Counted from the stretch's first letter, positions 37,498-46,116 are shown. The stretch is DNA of 64,000 bases from Saccharothrix syringae (GCF_009498035.1 NZ_CP034550.1:5580001-5644000), one strand, 5' to 3'. Made by a program: numbers and translations. Notes: generated from the sequence alone by a model not told the origin.

Positions 37498-40347
37498 TCA
37501 GCGGGAAGACCCGGCGTAGTCGGCCGCCAGCCGCTCCTGCAGCCTGGCGTGGCGGAACTGGTAGACCGCGCCCACCTGCCGCAGCACGCCGCGGCGGTGG
37601 GCGTCGTCCAGGAAGGTCATCAGGCGTGGTGGGGTGCGGCCGGTGGCGGCCAGCCACAGGCGGCCGGCGCACCAGGCGCCCCAGGCCCGCGACAGGCCGA
37701 CCGTCAGGCCCGCGGCCAGGCCGAACAGCACGCCGGCGGCCAGGGCTTCGCCGGGGCGGTCGGCGCGCGGGAAGACCTGGCCGCCCACCAGGACGCCCGC
37801 GGCGCCGTAGATGAGCACGCCCGGGCGGCCCGCGAGGAACCGGCCGAGCATCGCCGCGGCGAAACCGCCCGCCAGGGCCAGGACCACGTCGAACCTGCCG
37901 CCCCACCACGAGGTGAAGCGCACCTCCTCGGTGTAGGCGAAGGCCAGGCCGTAGAACAGGCCCAGGCACAGCGCGAACGACACCGTGAACGCCAGCGCCG
38001 CCGCGCGGTCCGTGCGCAGCAGCGACCCGGGGTCGACGGCGCGGTGCACCTCGGCGGGGGCGGCCAGCCAGACGTGCACGCCGAAGCCGAAGCCGAAGAC
38101 CACCGCCAGCAGCACGACCACGCCCGGGGAGAGCGCCCACGCCAGGCCGAAGCCGACGCCCACCACGACGCCGATGGCGAACCGCCCGCCGAACCTGGCG
38201 CCCGTGCCGCGCACCCGGAACTCCACCCGCAGCGGGCCGGGGCGGTCGCCGTGGCGGTGCGCGAGGACGCCGGCCGCCGCGAACGCCAGGCCGTAGACCA
38301 GGGCCACCCGCGGGCCGCCCGCGACCAGGCCGGTGAGCGCGTACAGCACCGCGGGCGGCAGGCCCAGGACCAGGCCGGTGGGCAGGGCGCGGTCCGGTCG
38401 CCACCACTCCAGGTCGCGGGTGCCGCGCCGCTGGAGGTGGTCGGCCAGGAACGACAGCCACCGCTGCGCCCGCCCCGGCTCGTAGCGCGGCGGGCGGGCG
38501 TGCGGCGACGGGTAGGCGGGGCGCTCGGCGTACACCGTGGGCAGGTAGGCGTCCAGCAGGTGCGCCTCGACCGAGGCGGTGTCGGGGAACCGGCACAGCT
38601 CCGCCGGGCTGGAGGCGGGCGAGGCGTACGCGGTGCGGGCCAGGTTGACCATCAGCGGGGTGCTCAGCGCCCGCGCCAGCGGGCCGTCGGGGTCCTGCCG
38701 CAGCCGGTCGACCACCGGCTGCCACCGGGTTTCGCCGACCGGTGCGCGGGCGGTGAGGAACGCGGCCGCGTCGTCGGGCGCCACCGGTTCGATCTCCACC
38801 ACCGACGCCCCGGTCAGCAGCGCGCCCGACTCCCGCACGGCCCGCTCGTACTCGGCGCCGCGGCTGGTCAGCGCCAGGGCGGGCACGCCCGCGGCGGCCC
38901 GGTCCACCGCGTCGACGGCGGTGGCGTGCAGGTCGGCGGGCATCTCGTCCAGGCCGTCGAGCACCGGCAGCACGCGGCCGGAGACCACTAGTCCGGCCGC
39001 GGCGCCCGGGCCGTAGGCGGCGGTGTTGCCCAGGCCGGGGTACTCCTCCAGCAGCCGCCGCGCCAGCCAGGCCAGCAGGTGCTCCCGACGCGGGTCCCAG
39101 GACGTCGGCGACAGCAGCACGGGCACCGGCTGGTCGGGCGTGCGGTCGGCGAGCAGGCCCAGGGTGAGCAGGATGGCCAGCACGGTCTTGCCCGCGCCGG
39201 GTTCGCCCAGCACCACCAGGCGACCGGTCGGCACCGCCCGGAACGCGGCCACCACCTCGGACAGGTCGCCGCGCGGGGCCGTGGTGCGCCGCGGGCCGGT
39301 GGTGACCAGGCGACCGGTGCAGGCCCACCGGACCCGCACCGGTTCGGGCCGGCGCAGCGAGCGCAGCTCCGCCTCGGCCGTCCACTGCCGGGTGACGGCG
39401 GCGGCCAGGTCGTCGGCCGCGCGGACCAGCGGGTCCGGGGTGGCGGAGCGGGTGGCGACGGGGTCCGGGGTGGCGGGAGGTGCGGCGGCGGCCCTGTTGG
39501 AGTGGACGGCGGCCCCGTCGGGGTGGGCGGCGGTCCCGTCGGGGTGGGCGGCGGTCCCGTCGGGGTGGGCGGCGGTCCCGTCGGGGTGGGCGGCGGTCCG
39601 GTCGTCGTGGCGGGGGCCCGCTGCGTCGCGCAGCACGGCCAGGTGCGCCTGCCGCACCTCGGGGCCGGGGTCCACGCCCAGCTCGTCGGCCAGCCGGGTG
39701 CGCAGCGCGGTGAACACCGCCAGCGCGTCGGCCTTGCGCCCGCTGCGGTCCAGCGCCAGCATCAACCGCGCGTGCGCGCGTTCCCGCAACGGGTGCTCGA
39801 CCGCCAGCGCGGACAGCTCCTCCACCACCTCGCAGTGCCTGCCCAGCTCCAGCCGCCACTGCGCGCACAGCTCCACGGCGTCCAGGCGCTGCCCGTCCAG
39901 CAGCACGGCCCGGGCGGCCAGCACCGGCGACCCGAGGCCGTCCAGCGCCGGGCCGCGCCACAGCGCCAGCGCCTCCTGCACCGCGTCCACCGCCTCGGCG
40001 AGCCCACCGCCCGCCGCCAGCTCGCGGGCCGCCGCGACGCCGCGGCGGAACCGCGCCCAGTCGAGCCGGTCCTCACCCGCGGTGAGCCGGTAGCCGGGGC
40101 CGTCGGTGACGATCAGGCCGTGCTCCCCGAGGCGGTCGCGCAGCGCCGAGACGCAGTTCTGCACCTGCTTCGCCGCGGTCGCGGGTGGCCCGTCGGCCCA
40201 CACCGCCTCCACCAGCCGCGCGATCGGCACGACCGCCCGCGGTTCCAGCAGCAGCGCCGCCAGCACCCGCTGCTGCCTCGGGCTGCGCACCTCGACCCGC
40301 TCACCGCCGGACCGCACCTCCAGCGGCCCGAGCACGCGGAAGTCCAT
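37498..40347 (-). CDS. SARP-type regulator fused to NACHT ATPase and membrane domain
   Basis: 949 residues from ATG 40347 (GCAGGGGGTGGGG upstream). Residues 1-95 are an OmpR-like winged helix (MDFRVLGPLEVRSGG), 96-250 a BTAD domain, 263-295 a low-complexity linker with four TAAHPDG repeats, about 350-640 a NACHT-type ATPase (LVVLGEPGAGKTVLAILLTL; VLPVLDGLDEMPAD), and about 655-900 a membrane domain with roughly ten hydrophobic helices (VLYALTGLVAGGPRVALVYG and others), then a short cytoplasmic tail. A DNA-binding activator held at the membrane would be unusual; either it works there or it is released. The small ORF at 40,762-40,625 lies directly upstream in the same direction. Confidence 0.8.
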   Translation of the reverse strand: MDFRVLGPLEVRSGGERVEVRSPRQQRVLAALLLEPRAVVPIARLVEAVWADGPPATAAKQVQNCVSALRDRLGEHGLIVTDGPGYRLTAGEDRLDWARFRRGVAAARELAAGGGLAEAVDAVQEALALWRGPALDGLGSPVLAARAVLLDGQRLDAVELCAQWRLELGRHCEVVEELSALAVEHPLRERAHARLMLALDRSGRKADALAVFTALRTRLADELGVDPGPEVRQAHLAVLRDAAGPRHDDRTAAHPDGTAAHPDGTAAHPDGTAAHPDGAAVHSNRAAAAPPATPDPVATRSATPDPLVRAADDLAAAVTRQWTAEAELRSLRRPEPVRVRWACTGRLVTTGPRRTTAPRGDLSEVVAAFRAVPTGRLVVLGEPGAGKTVLAILLTLGLLADRTPDQPVPVLLSPTSWDPRREHLLAWLARRLLEEYPGLGNTAAYGPGAAAGLVVSGRVLPVLDGLDEMPADLHATAVDAVDRAAAGVPALALTSRGAEYERAVRESGALLTGASVVEIEPVAPDDAAAFLTARAPVGETRWQPVVDRLRQDPDGPLARALSTPLMVNLARTAYASPASSPAELCRFPDTASVEAHLLDAYLPTVYAERPAYPSPHARPPRYEPGRAQRWLSFLADHLQRRGTRDLEWWRPDRALPTGLVLGLPPAVLYALTGLVAGGPRVALVYGLAFAAAGVLAHRHGDRPGPLRVEFRVRGTGARFGGRFAIGVVVGVGFGLAWALSPGVVVLLAVVFGFGFGVHVWLAAPAEVHRAVDPGSLLRTDRAAALAFTVSFALCLGLFYGLAFAYTEEVRFTSWWGGRFDVVLALAGGFAAAMLGRFLAGRPGVLIYGAAGVLVGGQVFPRADRPGEALAAGVLFGLAAGLTVGLSRAWGAWCAGRLWLAATGRTPPRLMTFLDDAHRRGVLRQVGAVYQFRHARLQERLAADYAGSSR
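39515..39600 (-). repeat. 21-base tandem repeat inside the SARP-NACHT gene
   Basis: About four copies of a 21-base unit (CGTCGGGGTGGGCGGCGGTC plus one base), three of them identical, encoding TAAHPDG four times in the linker between BTAD and NACHT domains. Length is a multiple of three, so copy-number change would keep the frame. Confidence 0.8.
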
Positions 40348-40624
40348 CCCCACCCCCTGCGCAAGCCGGCGCCCCGACCAGTCTACGCAGGCTCTGAGCT
40401 GCGAAAACGTTATTCCGCGCGAGTGGTGGTGACAAGACGGGGACAACGTGATGACGGGCCGGGCCACCGTGGGGACCGTCGACCGGCGACCGGTACCGGC
40501 CATCGGAGGGGATGGGACGCCGACCGACCGGGGGTGATCCGTCCGCGGCGTCCCGTCCCGAGGGACGCCGCGGACGGCAGCACGGCGGACCGGCCCCGCC
40601 GGGCAACGGCGGGTGCGGCCCGGT
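40348..40624. other. Intergenic region before the SARP-NACHT gene
   Basis: No gene. A locally AT-richer stretch at about 40395-40420 (GCGAAAACGTTATTCC) is the best candidate for the regulator's promoter. GC-rich inverted repeats lie near 40478-40500 and 40540-40575. Confidence 0.3.
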
Positions 40625-40762
40625 TCAGTCCCGCTCGACCTGCTCCGCCGCGGCGTCGACCTGCTCCGCCTCGACCGGTACCGGCGCGGACGCGATGCCC
40701 GTGACCAGGTCCGGACCACCCCACTGCCGGTCGTCGGACTGGACCAGTCTGTGCTTGGCCAT
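40625..40762 (-). CDS. 45-residue peptide of unknown function
   Basis: ATG 40762 follows CGGAGGTAGCACC, a good ribosome-binding site at proper distance. The peptide starts basic (MAKHRLVQSDDRQWGGPDLV) and ends strongly acidic (VEAEQVDAAAEQVERD), with a Val/Pro-rich middle. It contains no Cys and only two Ser, at positions 9 and 25, so a lanthipeptide-type precursor is unlikely. It lies in the same direction upstream of the SARP-NACHT gene (277-base gap). No family recognised. Confidence 0.45.
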   Translation of the reverse strand: MAKHRLVQSDDRQWGGPDLVTGIASAPVPVEAEQVDAAAEQVERD

Positions 40763-40871
40763 GGTGCTACCTCCGCTCGATCCCCGGGCAGGTACCCCGT
40801 TCGGCCGCCGCTCACACCCGAACGGCCGGTGACCCACCCCACGGGGACGGGTCACCGGCTGCGGAGGGTGA

Positions 40872-43100
40872 CTAGCCCGCGTAGTACACGTCCGGCCACG
40901 GCGGGGTGGCCATGCCGTTGCCGATGTGGAAGCTCGGGTGCGGCGGCTGGTTGTAGGCGGTGTTCTGCCAGGCGATGGCGACCCGGTACATGGTGTCGTG
41001 CATCAGGGTCGGGATGCGCCGGTCGGTCTGGTTCGGCGTGGCGTAGACGCGCAGCGCGGTGTTGTCGCTGGTGGGCCAGACGACCTCCTCGCGCCAGTCG
41101 CCCAGGATGTCACCGGACAGGGACGGGGTGGCCTTGGTGCCGTTGTTGGAGTGGACCCCCGAACCGGTGAGCAGGCGGGTGTCGCCGCCGGTGCCGTACT
41201 TGTCGACGCGGGTCTGGTCGAGCAGTTCCCGGGTGGGGTCGCCGTCCCACCAGATCAGGAAGTTGGTCGAGGACGGCTTGCGGCCGACGTTGGCGCCGGA
41301 GGGGCTGCGCAGGCTGCCGTCGGCGCTGGACCAGGACTCGGCGCCGGGGCTGCCCGCGTAGATGTCACCGGACACGCCGCGGCCGTTGTCGCTGCCCGAC
41401 GCGGTGGTCCACAGCCGCTGCCCGGTGCGGGCGTCGGCGAACCAGGACCCCGGCTTGGAGGTGTCCTCGGAGACCTTGAAGTACTCCAGGCCCGGCCGCG
41501 ACGGGTCCAGGTCGCCGACGTGGGCGGCATCGCCGTGCCCGAGGCCGGTGGTCCACAGGCCGCGGCCGTTGTCGTCGATCGCGGCGGCGCCGTAGACGAT
41601 CTCGTCCCGGCCGTCCTGGTCGACGTCGGCGATGCTCAGGGCGTGGTTGCCCTGGCCCGCGTAGCCGGAGTTGCCCGAGGCGTTGGAGTCGAACGTCCAG
41701 CGCTTGGTGAGCTGCCCGTTGCGGAAGTCCCAGGCCGCGATGACCGCGCGGGTGTAGTAGCCGCGCGCCATGATCAACGACGGGCGGGCGCCGTCCAGGT
41801 ACGCGGTGCCCGCCAGGAACCGGTCCACGCGGTTGCCGTAGCTGTCGCCCCACGACGAGACCGTGCCGCGCGGCGGGTCGTAGTTCACCGTCGACACGGC
41901 CGCGCCGGTCAGGCCGTTGAACATGGTCAGGAACTCCGGACCGGACAGGATGTAGCCGCTGGAGTTGCGGTAGTCGGCGCTCGCGCTGCCGATCACGGTG
42001 CCGCGGCCGTCGCGGGTGCCGTCGGCGGTCTTCATCGCCACCTCGGCCCGGCCGTCGCCGTCGTAGTCGTAGACCTGGAACTGGGTGTAGTGCGCGCCCG
42101 CCCGGATGTTGCGGCCGAGGTCGATGCGCCACAGCCGGGTGCCGTCCAGGCGGTAGGCGTCGACGTAGACGTTGCCGGTCACGCCGCTCTGCGAGTTGTC
42201 CTTGGCGTCCGCCGGGTCCCACTTGAGCACGAACTCGTAGTCGCCGTCGCCGTCGAGGTCGCCGACGCTGGCGTCGTTGGCGCTGTAGGTGCTGCCCGGG
42301 GACTGGATCGGCACGTCCAGGTAGCCCGAGCCGAACGACAGCGAGGCCGGCGAGGCGGGCTGCTCCACCCCGCCCACGACCGCGCGCACGGTGTAGGAGG
42401 CGTCGGCGGCCGCGCCGCTGTCCAGGTAGTTCGTCGAGGCGGTGATCGGTGAGGAGTTGACCTTCGTACCACCCCGGTAGACGTTGAACCCGACGTCCCT
42501 CGGGTCGCCGGCCAGCAACCGCCAGCTCACCAGGTTCGCGCTGCCCGACCGGATGCTGATCACGCCCCGGTCCAGCCGCTCGGCCTGCTTGCGGCCCGTC
42601 GGGTCGCTCGGCGCGGGGCCGTTGGTCGTGGTGGTCGTGGTGGTCGTGGACGTGGCGGTCGTCGTGGTGGTCGTGGTCGGCGCGACGCCGGTGCACGGGG
42701 TGCCGTTGAGCGTGAACGACGTGGGCACGCCCACGCTGGTGCCGGTCGTCGTGCCGTTGAAGCCGAACGACACCGCGCCACCGGTCGGGATCGCGCGGTT
42801 CCAGTCCACGTTGGACGCGGTCACGCTCGCGCCCGAGGCGGCGAACTCCGCGTTCCAGCCCTGCGCGAACCGCTCGGCGCCGGGGAAGTCCCACACCAGG
42901 CGCCAGCCGTCGACCGGGTCGCCCACGTTCCTGATCGTGACGTTGGCGGAGAACCCGCCCTCCCACCTGTTCTGCACCACGTAGTCGACGCCGCAGCCCG
43001 GGGCGGCGGAGGCCACCCCCGCGACCACCAGGCCGCCCGTCAGCGCGCTGATCGCCGTGGCGGCAGCGATCGCCCGCACCCTGAACGAGTTGGTGAGCAC
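40872..43100 (-). CDS. Secreted rhamnogalacturonan lyase (PL11) with CBM2
   Basis: 742 residues from GTG 43100 (TGGAGC upstream); the open frame continues to 43202, but the signal peptide fits this start: basic NSFRVR, hydrophobic core, cleavage after ASAAP. Then a cellulose-binding module of family 2 (GCGVDYVVQNRWEGGFSANV ... WNAEFAASG), a Thr-only linker (about residues 140-160) and a PL11 eight-bladed propeller (ERLDRGVISIRSGSANLVSW, SVGDLDGDGDYEFVLKWDPA, YDYDGDGRAEVAMKTADGTR, GDILGDWREEVVWPTSDN). Asp-rich DxDGDG loops bind calcium. The enzyme cleaves the rhamnose-galacturonate backbone of pectin outside the cell. Upstream lie a CebR/CelR-type box and LacI-type palindromes. Confidence 0.85.
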   Translation of the reverse strand: MLTNSFRVRAIAAATAISALTGGLVVAGVASAAPGCGVDYVVQNRWEGGFSANVTIRNVGDPVDGWRLVWDFPGAERFAQGWNAEFAASGASVTASNVDWNRAIPTGGAVSFGFNGTTTGTSVGVPTSFTLNGTPCTGVAPTTTTTTTATSTTTTTTTTNGPAPSDPTGRKQAERLDRGVISIRSGSANLVSWRLLAGDPRDVGFNVYRGGTKVNSSPITASTNYLDSGAAADASYTVRAVVGGVEQPASPASLSFGSGYLDVPIQSPGSTYSANDASVGDLDGDGDYEFVLKWDPADAKDNSQSGVTGNVYVDAYRLDGTRLWRIDLGRNIRAGAHYTQFQVYDYDGDGRAEVAMKTADGTRDGRGTVIGSASADYRNSSGYILSGPEFLTMFNGLTGAAVSTVNYDPPRGTVSSWGDSYGNRVDRFLAGTAYLDGARPSLIMARGYYTRAVIAAWDFRNGQLTKRWTFDSNASGNSGYAGQGNHALSIADVDQDGRDEIVYGAAAIDDNGRGLWTTGLGHGDAAHVGDLDPSRPGLEYFKVSEDTSKPGSWFADARTGQRLWTTASGSDNGRGVSGDIYAGSPGAESWSSADGSLRSPSGANVGRKPSSTNFLIWWDGDPTRELLDQTRVDKYGTGGDTRLLTGSGVHSNNGTKATPSLSGDILGDWREEVVWPTSDNTALRVYATPNQTDRRIPTLMHDTMYRVAIAWQNTAYNQPPHPSFHIGNGMATPPWPDVYYAG

Positions 43101-43125
43101 CGTTGCTCCATTCGCACTCGGGTTC

Positions 43126-43139
43126 TGGGAGCGCTCCCA
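43126..43139. promoter_or_regulatory. CebR/CelR-type operator TGGGAGCGCTCCCA
   Basis: Perfect 14-base palindrome, 26 bases upstream of the lyase start codon. It is identical to the box bound by the cellulose-utilisation repressors CebR of Streptomyces and CelR of Thermobifida. The known ligand of those repressors is cellobiose. Confidence 0.8.
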
Positions 43140-43203
43140 GAAAGTTGCCGGGTAACGCCCTGTCTCCGCCACATGACAGCACCGGCGCACCGACAGCGTC
43201 AAG

Positions 43204-43219
43204 GATGAAACGATTCATC
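43204..43219. promoter_or_regulatory. LacI-type operator, GATGAAACGATTCATC
   Basis: Arms GATGAA/TTCATC around ACGA; same half-site family (TGAAACG) as the sites at 44428, 55875 and 55975. Lies 104 bases upstream of the lyase start. Confidence 0.55.
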
Positions 43220-43272
43220 ACTGTCCCGGTCCCGCGATGCGAACATCCGGGCGGAGCAGAGGATTTACCCCC

Positions 43273-43293
43273 TGCAACGGTTCAACGGCTGAA
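43273..43293. promoter_or_regulatory. Overlapping LacI-type half-sites
   Basis: TGCAACGGTTCAA and TTCAACGGCTGAA overlap here, just after the stop of the LacI gene (43302) and upstream of the lyase. They could be extra operators for the lyase promoter. Confidence 0.4.
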
Positions 43294-43301
43294 CTTTTGT
43301 C

Positions 43302-44324
43302 TCAACGGCGGACCTTCCGGCTGGAGTCGCGCACCACCAGCTCCGGGGCGAACAGCACGTGCCGGTGCCGGTGCTCCCCCGGCGTCATGGTCTCCGCGAT
43401 CACCAGCTCCGCGGCGGTGCGGCCGATCAGCTGCCGGGGCTGGCGCACCGAGGTCAGCGGCACGGCCGCGGCCGCGGCGAAGTCGATGTCGTCGTAGCCG
43501 ACGATGGCGATCTCGTCGGGCACCCGCACCCCGGCCCGCACCAGCACCTGGAGCACGCCCAGCGCGAGCAGGTCGTTGGCGCAGAACACCGCGTCCGGCC
43601 GGGTGGAGCGGGCCAGCAGCTGCTCGGCCGCGCGCTGCCCGCTGGCCACGTTGAGCGCGGGCACCTTCAGCTCCTCCAGCACCGACTCCGCCCGCCCCGC
43701 CTTGCGCACCGCGTCCAGCGCGCCCTCCAGCCGCTGCCGGGCCTGGTGGATGTGCGAGGGCCCGTTGACCATCACGATCCGCCCGTAGCCCTCGGCCAGC
43801 AGGTGGGTCAGCGCCAGCTCGCCGCCCGCCCGGTCGTCCACCGCCACCGAGCACAGGTCCGGCTCGTCGGTCGGGTGGTCGAGCAGCACCACCGACATGC
43901 CCCGGGCGCGCAGCCTGCGCACCGCGGCCAGGTCGGTGTCCACGGGGGTGATCAGCACGCCGTGCACCCGCTGCTCGGCCAGCAGCTCCACGTGCCTGGC
44001 CTCGCGCTGGGCCGACTCGTCGCTGTTGCACAGGATGACCGCGTGCCCGGCGTCGCTGGCGGTGTCCTCCACGCCGCGCGCCACGTCGGTGAAGAACGGG
44101 TTGCCCACGTCCAGCACCACCAGGCCGATGGCGCGCGGCGTGCCCGAGCGCAGTTGGCGGGCGGCGTCGTTGCGCACGAAGCCCAGTTCCTCGATCGCGC
44201 CCAGCACGCGCTCGCGGGTCGCCGGCGCGACGACCTCGGGGCGGTTCAGGACGTTGGAGACGGTGCCCACGGACACCTTCGCGCGCGTCGCCACGTCGCG
44301 AATGCTCACCGGTGACCCCACCAC
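43302..44324 (-). CDS. LacI-family transcriptional repressor
   Basis: 340 residues from ATG 44324. HTH and hinge are typical: SIRDVATRAKVSVGTVSNVL (residues about 7-26), then RPEVVAPATRERVLGAIEEL. The periplasmic-binding-like core follows (AIGLVVLDVGNPFFTDVARG, GVLITPVDTD, DAVFCANDLLALGVLQVL, IAIVGYDDIDFA, TSVRQPRQLIGRTAAELV). It sits between the two secreted-enzyme groups, next to the PL11 lyase, and TGAAACG-type palindromes stand before the lyase, the repressor itself and the transporter operon. Likely a repressor released by a rhamnogalacturonan breakdown product; the ligand is inference. Confidence 0.85.
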   Translation of the reverse strand: MVGSPVSIRDVATRAKVSVGTVSNVLNRPEVVAPATRERVLGAIEELGFVRNDAARQLRSGTPRAIGLVVLDVGNPFFTDVARGVEDTASDAGHAVILCNSDESAQREARHVELLAEQRVHGVLITPVDTDLAAVRRLRARGMSVVLLDHPTDEPDLCSVAVDDRAGGELALTHLLAEGYGRIVMVNGPSHIHQARQRLEGALDAVRKAGRAESVLEELKVPALNVASGQRAAEQLLARSTRPDAVFCANDLLALGVLQVLVRAGVRVPDEIAIVGYDDIDFAAAAAVPLTSVRQPRQLIGRTAAELVIAETMTPGEHRHRHVLFAPELVVRDSSRKVRR

Positions 44325-44427
44325 GCCTCCTCGGCGGCAGAAAAGGTGTGAAGGACGCGAGCCTACCCGGCGACGGCACGTCCGGCCGCGCGCGGCCCGG
44401 TGTGATCATAACGGGTGCGAGCAGCGT

Positions 44428-44442
44428 TAAATCGTTTCACCT
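44428..44442. promoter_or_regulatory. LacI-type half-palindrome upstream of the repressor gene
   Basis: TTAAATCGTTTCACC, i.e. a TGAAACGAT half-site on the minus strand with a weaker second arm, about 105 bases before the LacI start. Possible autoregulation. Confidence 0.4.
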
Positions 44443-44547
44443 GGTGGGTGGGTGCTGATCTTGGGGATGGGGCGCGGCTGCCGCGGGGTCGAGGTGCGGC
44501 GGGCCGGGTCGGGTCGAGTGGGGCCGGGTCGGGCAGGCCACGTCGGG

Positions 44548-45405
44548 TTACCCCTCCTCCGCCCTGGCGGCCGCGGCGCTCCACTCCCCCGCGACGCGGC
44601 GCAGGTCCTCGCGCTCGCCCTCGGGCATCCGCCCGACCAGCTCCCGCTTGATCCGCAGCACCAGCTCGGGCACGCCGAGCAGATCGGCGCAGTCGCCATC
44701 GGCGACGGCGGTGGCGATCTCCCGCGCGCGCAGCTCCTCCGTGGCCCCCCGGGCGGCGTAGAGCTGCCTGAGTTCGTCCTGTGCGTCCTCCGACGAGTCG
44801 ACCGGGAAGCCGCGGTCGGCCATGCACGCGGCCCAGGGGCCGACCGACTCCCGGTAGCGGGGGTCCTCCCCCACCTGCTCGGCCACCTCCCGGTGCAGCA
44901 CCGGTGGCAGGTAGGTGATCTCGGCCCACCGGACGACGTCTCCGTAGAGGGCCTGCTGGGCCGCGGCGGTGCAGCCGCCGCCGGGGAAGGACACGACGGA
45001 GTCGGCGTCGCCGACCCGGATCGCGCGCCGCTCGCGCTCCTCGCCCAGCAGGGCGCGGTCGTAGGCGGTGCGGCCGGCCTCGTCGAGGCCGCGCACGTAC
45101 GCGTCGCCGGCGGGCACGTCCCCTGGTTGCGCCGCGTACTGCGCGTAGAGGCCGTAGCCCCGGGTGCGGCGGTACTCCGGGGTGAACTGCTCCTCCGGGC
45201 GGCGCTCGGCCTCGGCCCGGAGGGGAAAACCGCGCTCGGCCATGCACCGGGCGATGAGGCGGTGCTCGGCGGAGGCGAGGGCCTGGTCGCGCCGCTCGTA
45301 GGAGCCGGTCCTGGTGAGCAGGTCGAACGACGGGTCCTCGGCCGGGGCGGTGCAGGCGGCGACGGCCAGCACGAGGAGCAACGGCAACGCGGGGCGCAGC
45401 GGCAC
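44548..45405 (-). CDS. Predicted lipoprotein of unknown function
   Basis: 285 residues from ATG 45405. MPLRPALPLLLVLAVAACTA is a lipoprotein signal with lipobox VAAC. The mature chain is helical and charged with paired Cys in repeating contexts (IARCMAERGFPL near 50 and AACMADRGFPV near 190, each after a Tyr/Arg-rich helix), suggesting two copies of one domain with a Cys-Met-x-x-Arg-Gly-Phe-Pro motif. Third and fourth Cys lie in GGGCTAAAQ and GDCADLLG. Surface-anchored; role unknown. It follows the I36 inhibitor gene on the same strand, with a hairpin between. Confidence 0.65.
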   Translation of the reverse strand: MPLRPALPLLLVLAVAACTAPAEDPSFDLLTRTGSYERRDQALASAEHRLIARCMAERGFPLRAEAERRPEEQFTPEYRRTRGYGLYAQYAAQPGDVPAGDAYVRGLDEAGRTAYDRALLGEERERRAIRVGDADSVVSFPGGGCTAAAQQALYGDVVRWAEITYLPPVLHREVAEQVGEDPRYRESVGPWAACMADRGFPVDSSEDAQDELRQLYAARGATEELRAREIATAVADGDCADLLGVPELVLRIKRELVGRMPEGEREDLRRVAGEWSAAAARAEEG

Positions 45406-45429
45406 GACGACCTCCGGGCACTCGGGGTG

Positions 45430-45460
45430 CCCCGCCGACCCCGCGGTCGGGTCGGCGGGG
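45430..45460 (-). terminator. GC-rich hairpin behind the I36 inhibitor gene
   Basis: Perfect 12-base stem (45430-45441 with 45449-45460) and 7-base loop, 13 bases after the inhibitor stop codon. No U-run follows, as usual in high-GC actinomycetes. Confidence 0.55.
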
Positions 45461-45472
45461 CGGGTGGCGGTG

Positions 45473-45907
45473 TCAGACGCAGTTGGACCAGGAGTTGGAG
45501 CTGGCCGCGTCGTTGAAGCCCCAGTCGGCCAGGTTGGAGATGCCGACCTCGCGGTTGAGGCCGATGTTGCCCAGCGTGCCGAGCGTCCGGTTGAAGCCGT
45601 CCCACAGGTAGGCCCAGCAGGACCTGCCGTGGTTGTAGACGGAGGACGCGCAGTTGTTCCAGGTGTCGCCCGGGCAGCTGCCGTGGGCGAACACGCGCCA
45701 GTCGTTGTTGGTGCCGGCCAGTTGGCCCGGCCCGTCGCGGTACCCGCTGTTGACCCAGAAGCAGACGTTGCCGAGGTCGCAGCCGGCGGGCGCCGCCATG
45801 GCCGACACCTCGTCGACCGTGCGCTCGACCGGCTCGGCGTTCGCCGCCACGGCCGAGCCGAACAGCAGGAGTGCGACCCCCGCGAGCAGGAGCAGAACGC
45901 GTTTCAT
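45473..45907 (-). CDS. Secreted peptidase inhibitor family I36-like protein
   Basis: 144 residues from ATG 45907 (GAGAGGGGAAACC upstream). MKRVLLLLAGVALLLFGSAV plus ANA is a Sec signal peptide. The mature part has six Cys and the pattern CDLGNVCFWVNSGYRDGPGQ, FAHGSCPGDTWNNCASSVYN, GRSCWAYLWDGFN, as in the SMPI/I36 inhibitors of metalloproteinases from streptomycetes (a crystallin-like fold). It would act outside the cell, protecting the producer or restraining its own proteases. Target unknown. Confidence 0.7.
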   Translation of the reverse strand: MKRVLLLLAGVALLLFGSAVAANAEPVERTVDEVSAMAAPAGCDLGNVCFWVNSGYRDGPGQLAGTNNDWRVFAHGSCPGDTWNNCASSVYNHGRSCWAYLWDGFNRTLGTLGNIGLNREVGISNLADWGFNDAASSNSWSNCV

Positions 45908-46116
45908 CGGTTTCCCCTCTCCTCGACGCGCCCGGCGGGCCGGACGGGACCGCTGCGGTGGGCGCGTCGGCGACGAGGCTGGCCGACGCGGATTGGCTGC
46001 GACTTGGACATGTCTTGGACCCGCTGCTCACGGCCGTGGCCGGCCCCTTCGGCGGCTGTCGGCGGTCGGTGCGGGTGACATGATGTGCGGCTTGACGCCT
46101 CACCACGGGGGGAGCT

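Noticed and set aside
39515..39600. Tandem repeats as a CRISPR array
   Set aside because: Units are 21 bases, directly adjacent without spacers, and encode in-frame TAAHPDG repeats inside a gene.
36608..39961. 1117-codon minus frame
   Set aside because: Out-of-frame reading of the SARP-NACHT gene and antisense of surE; extreme Arg/Pro content.
40625..40762. RiPP precursor
   Set aside because: No Cys, no Ser/Thr-rich core, and no modifying enzyme nearby; kept only as an unknown small ORF.
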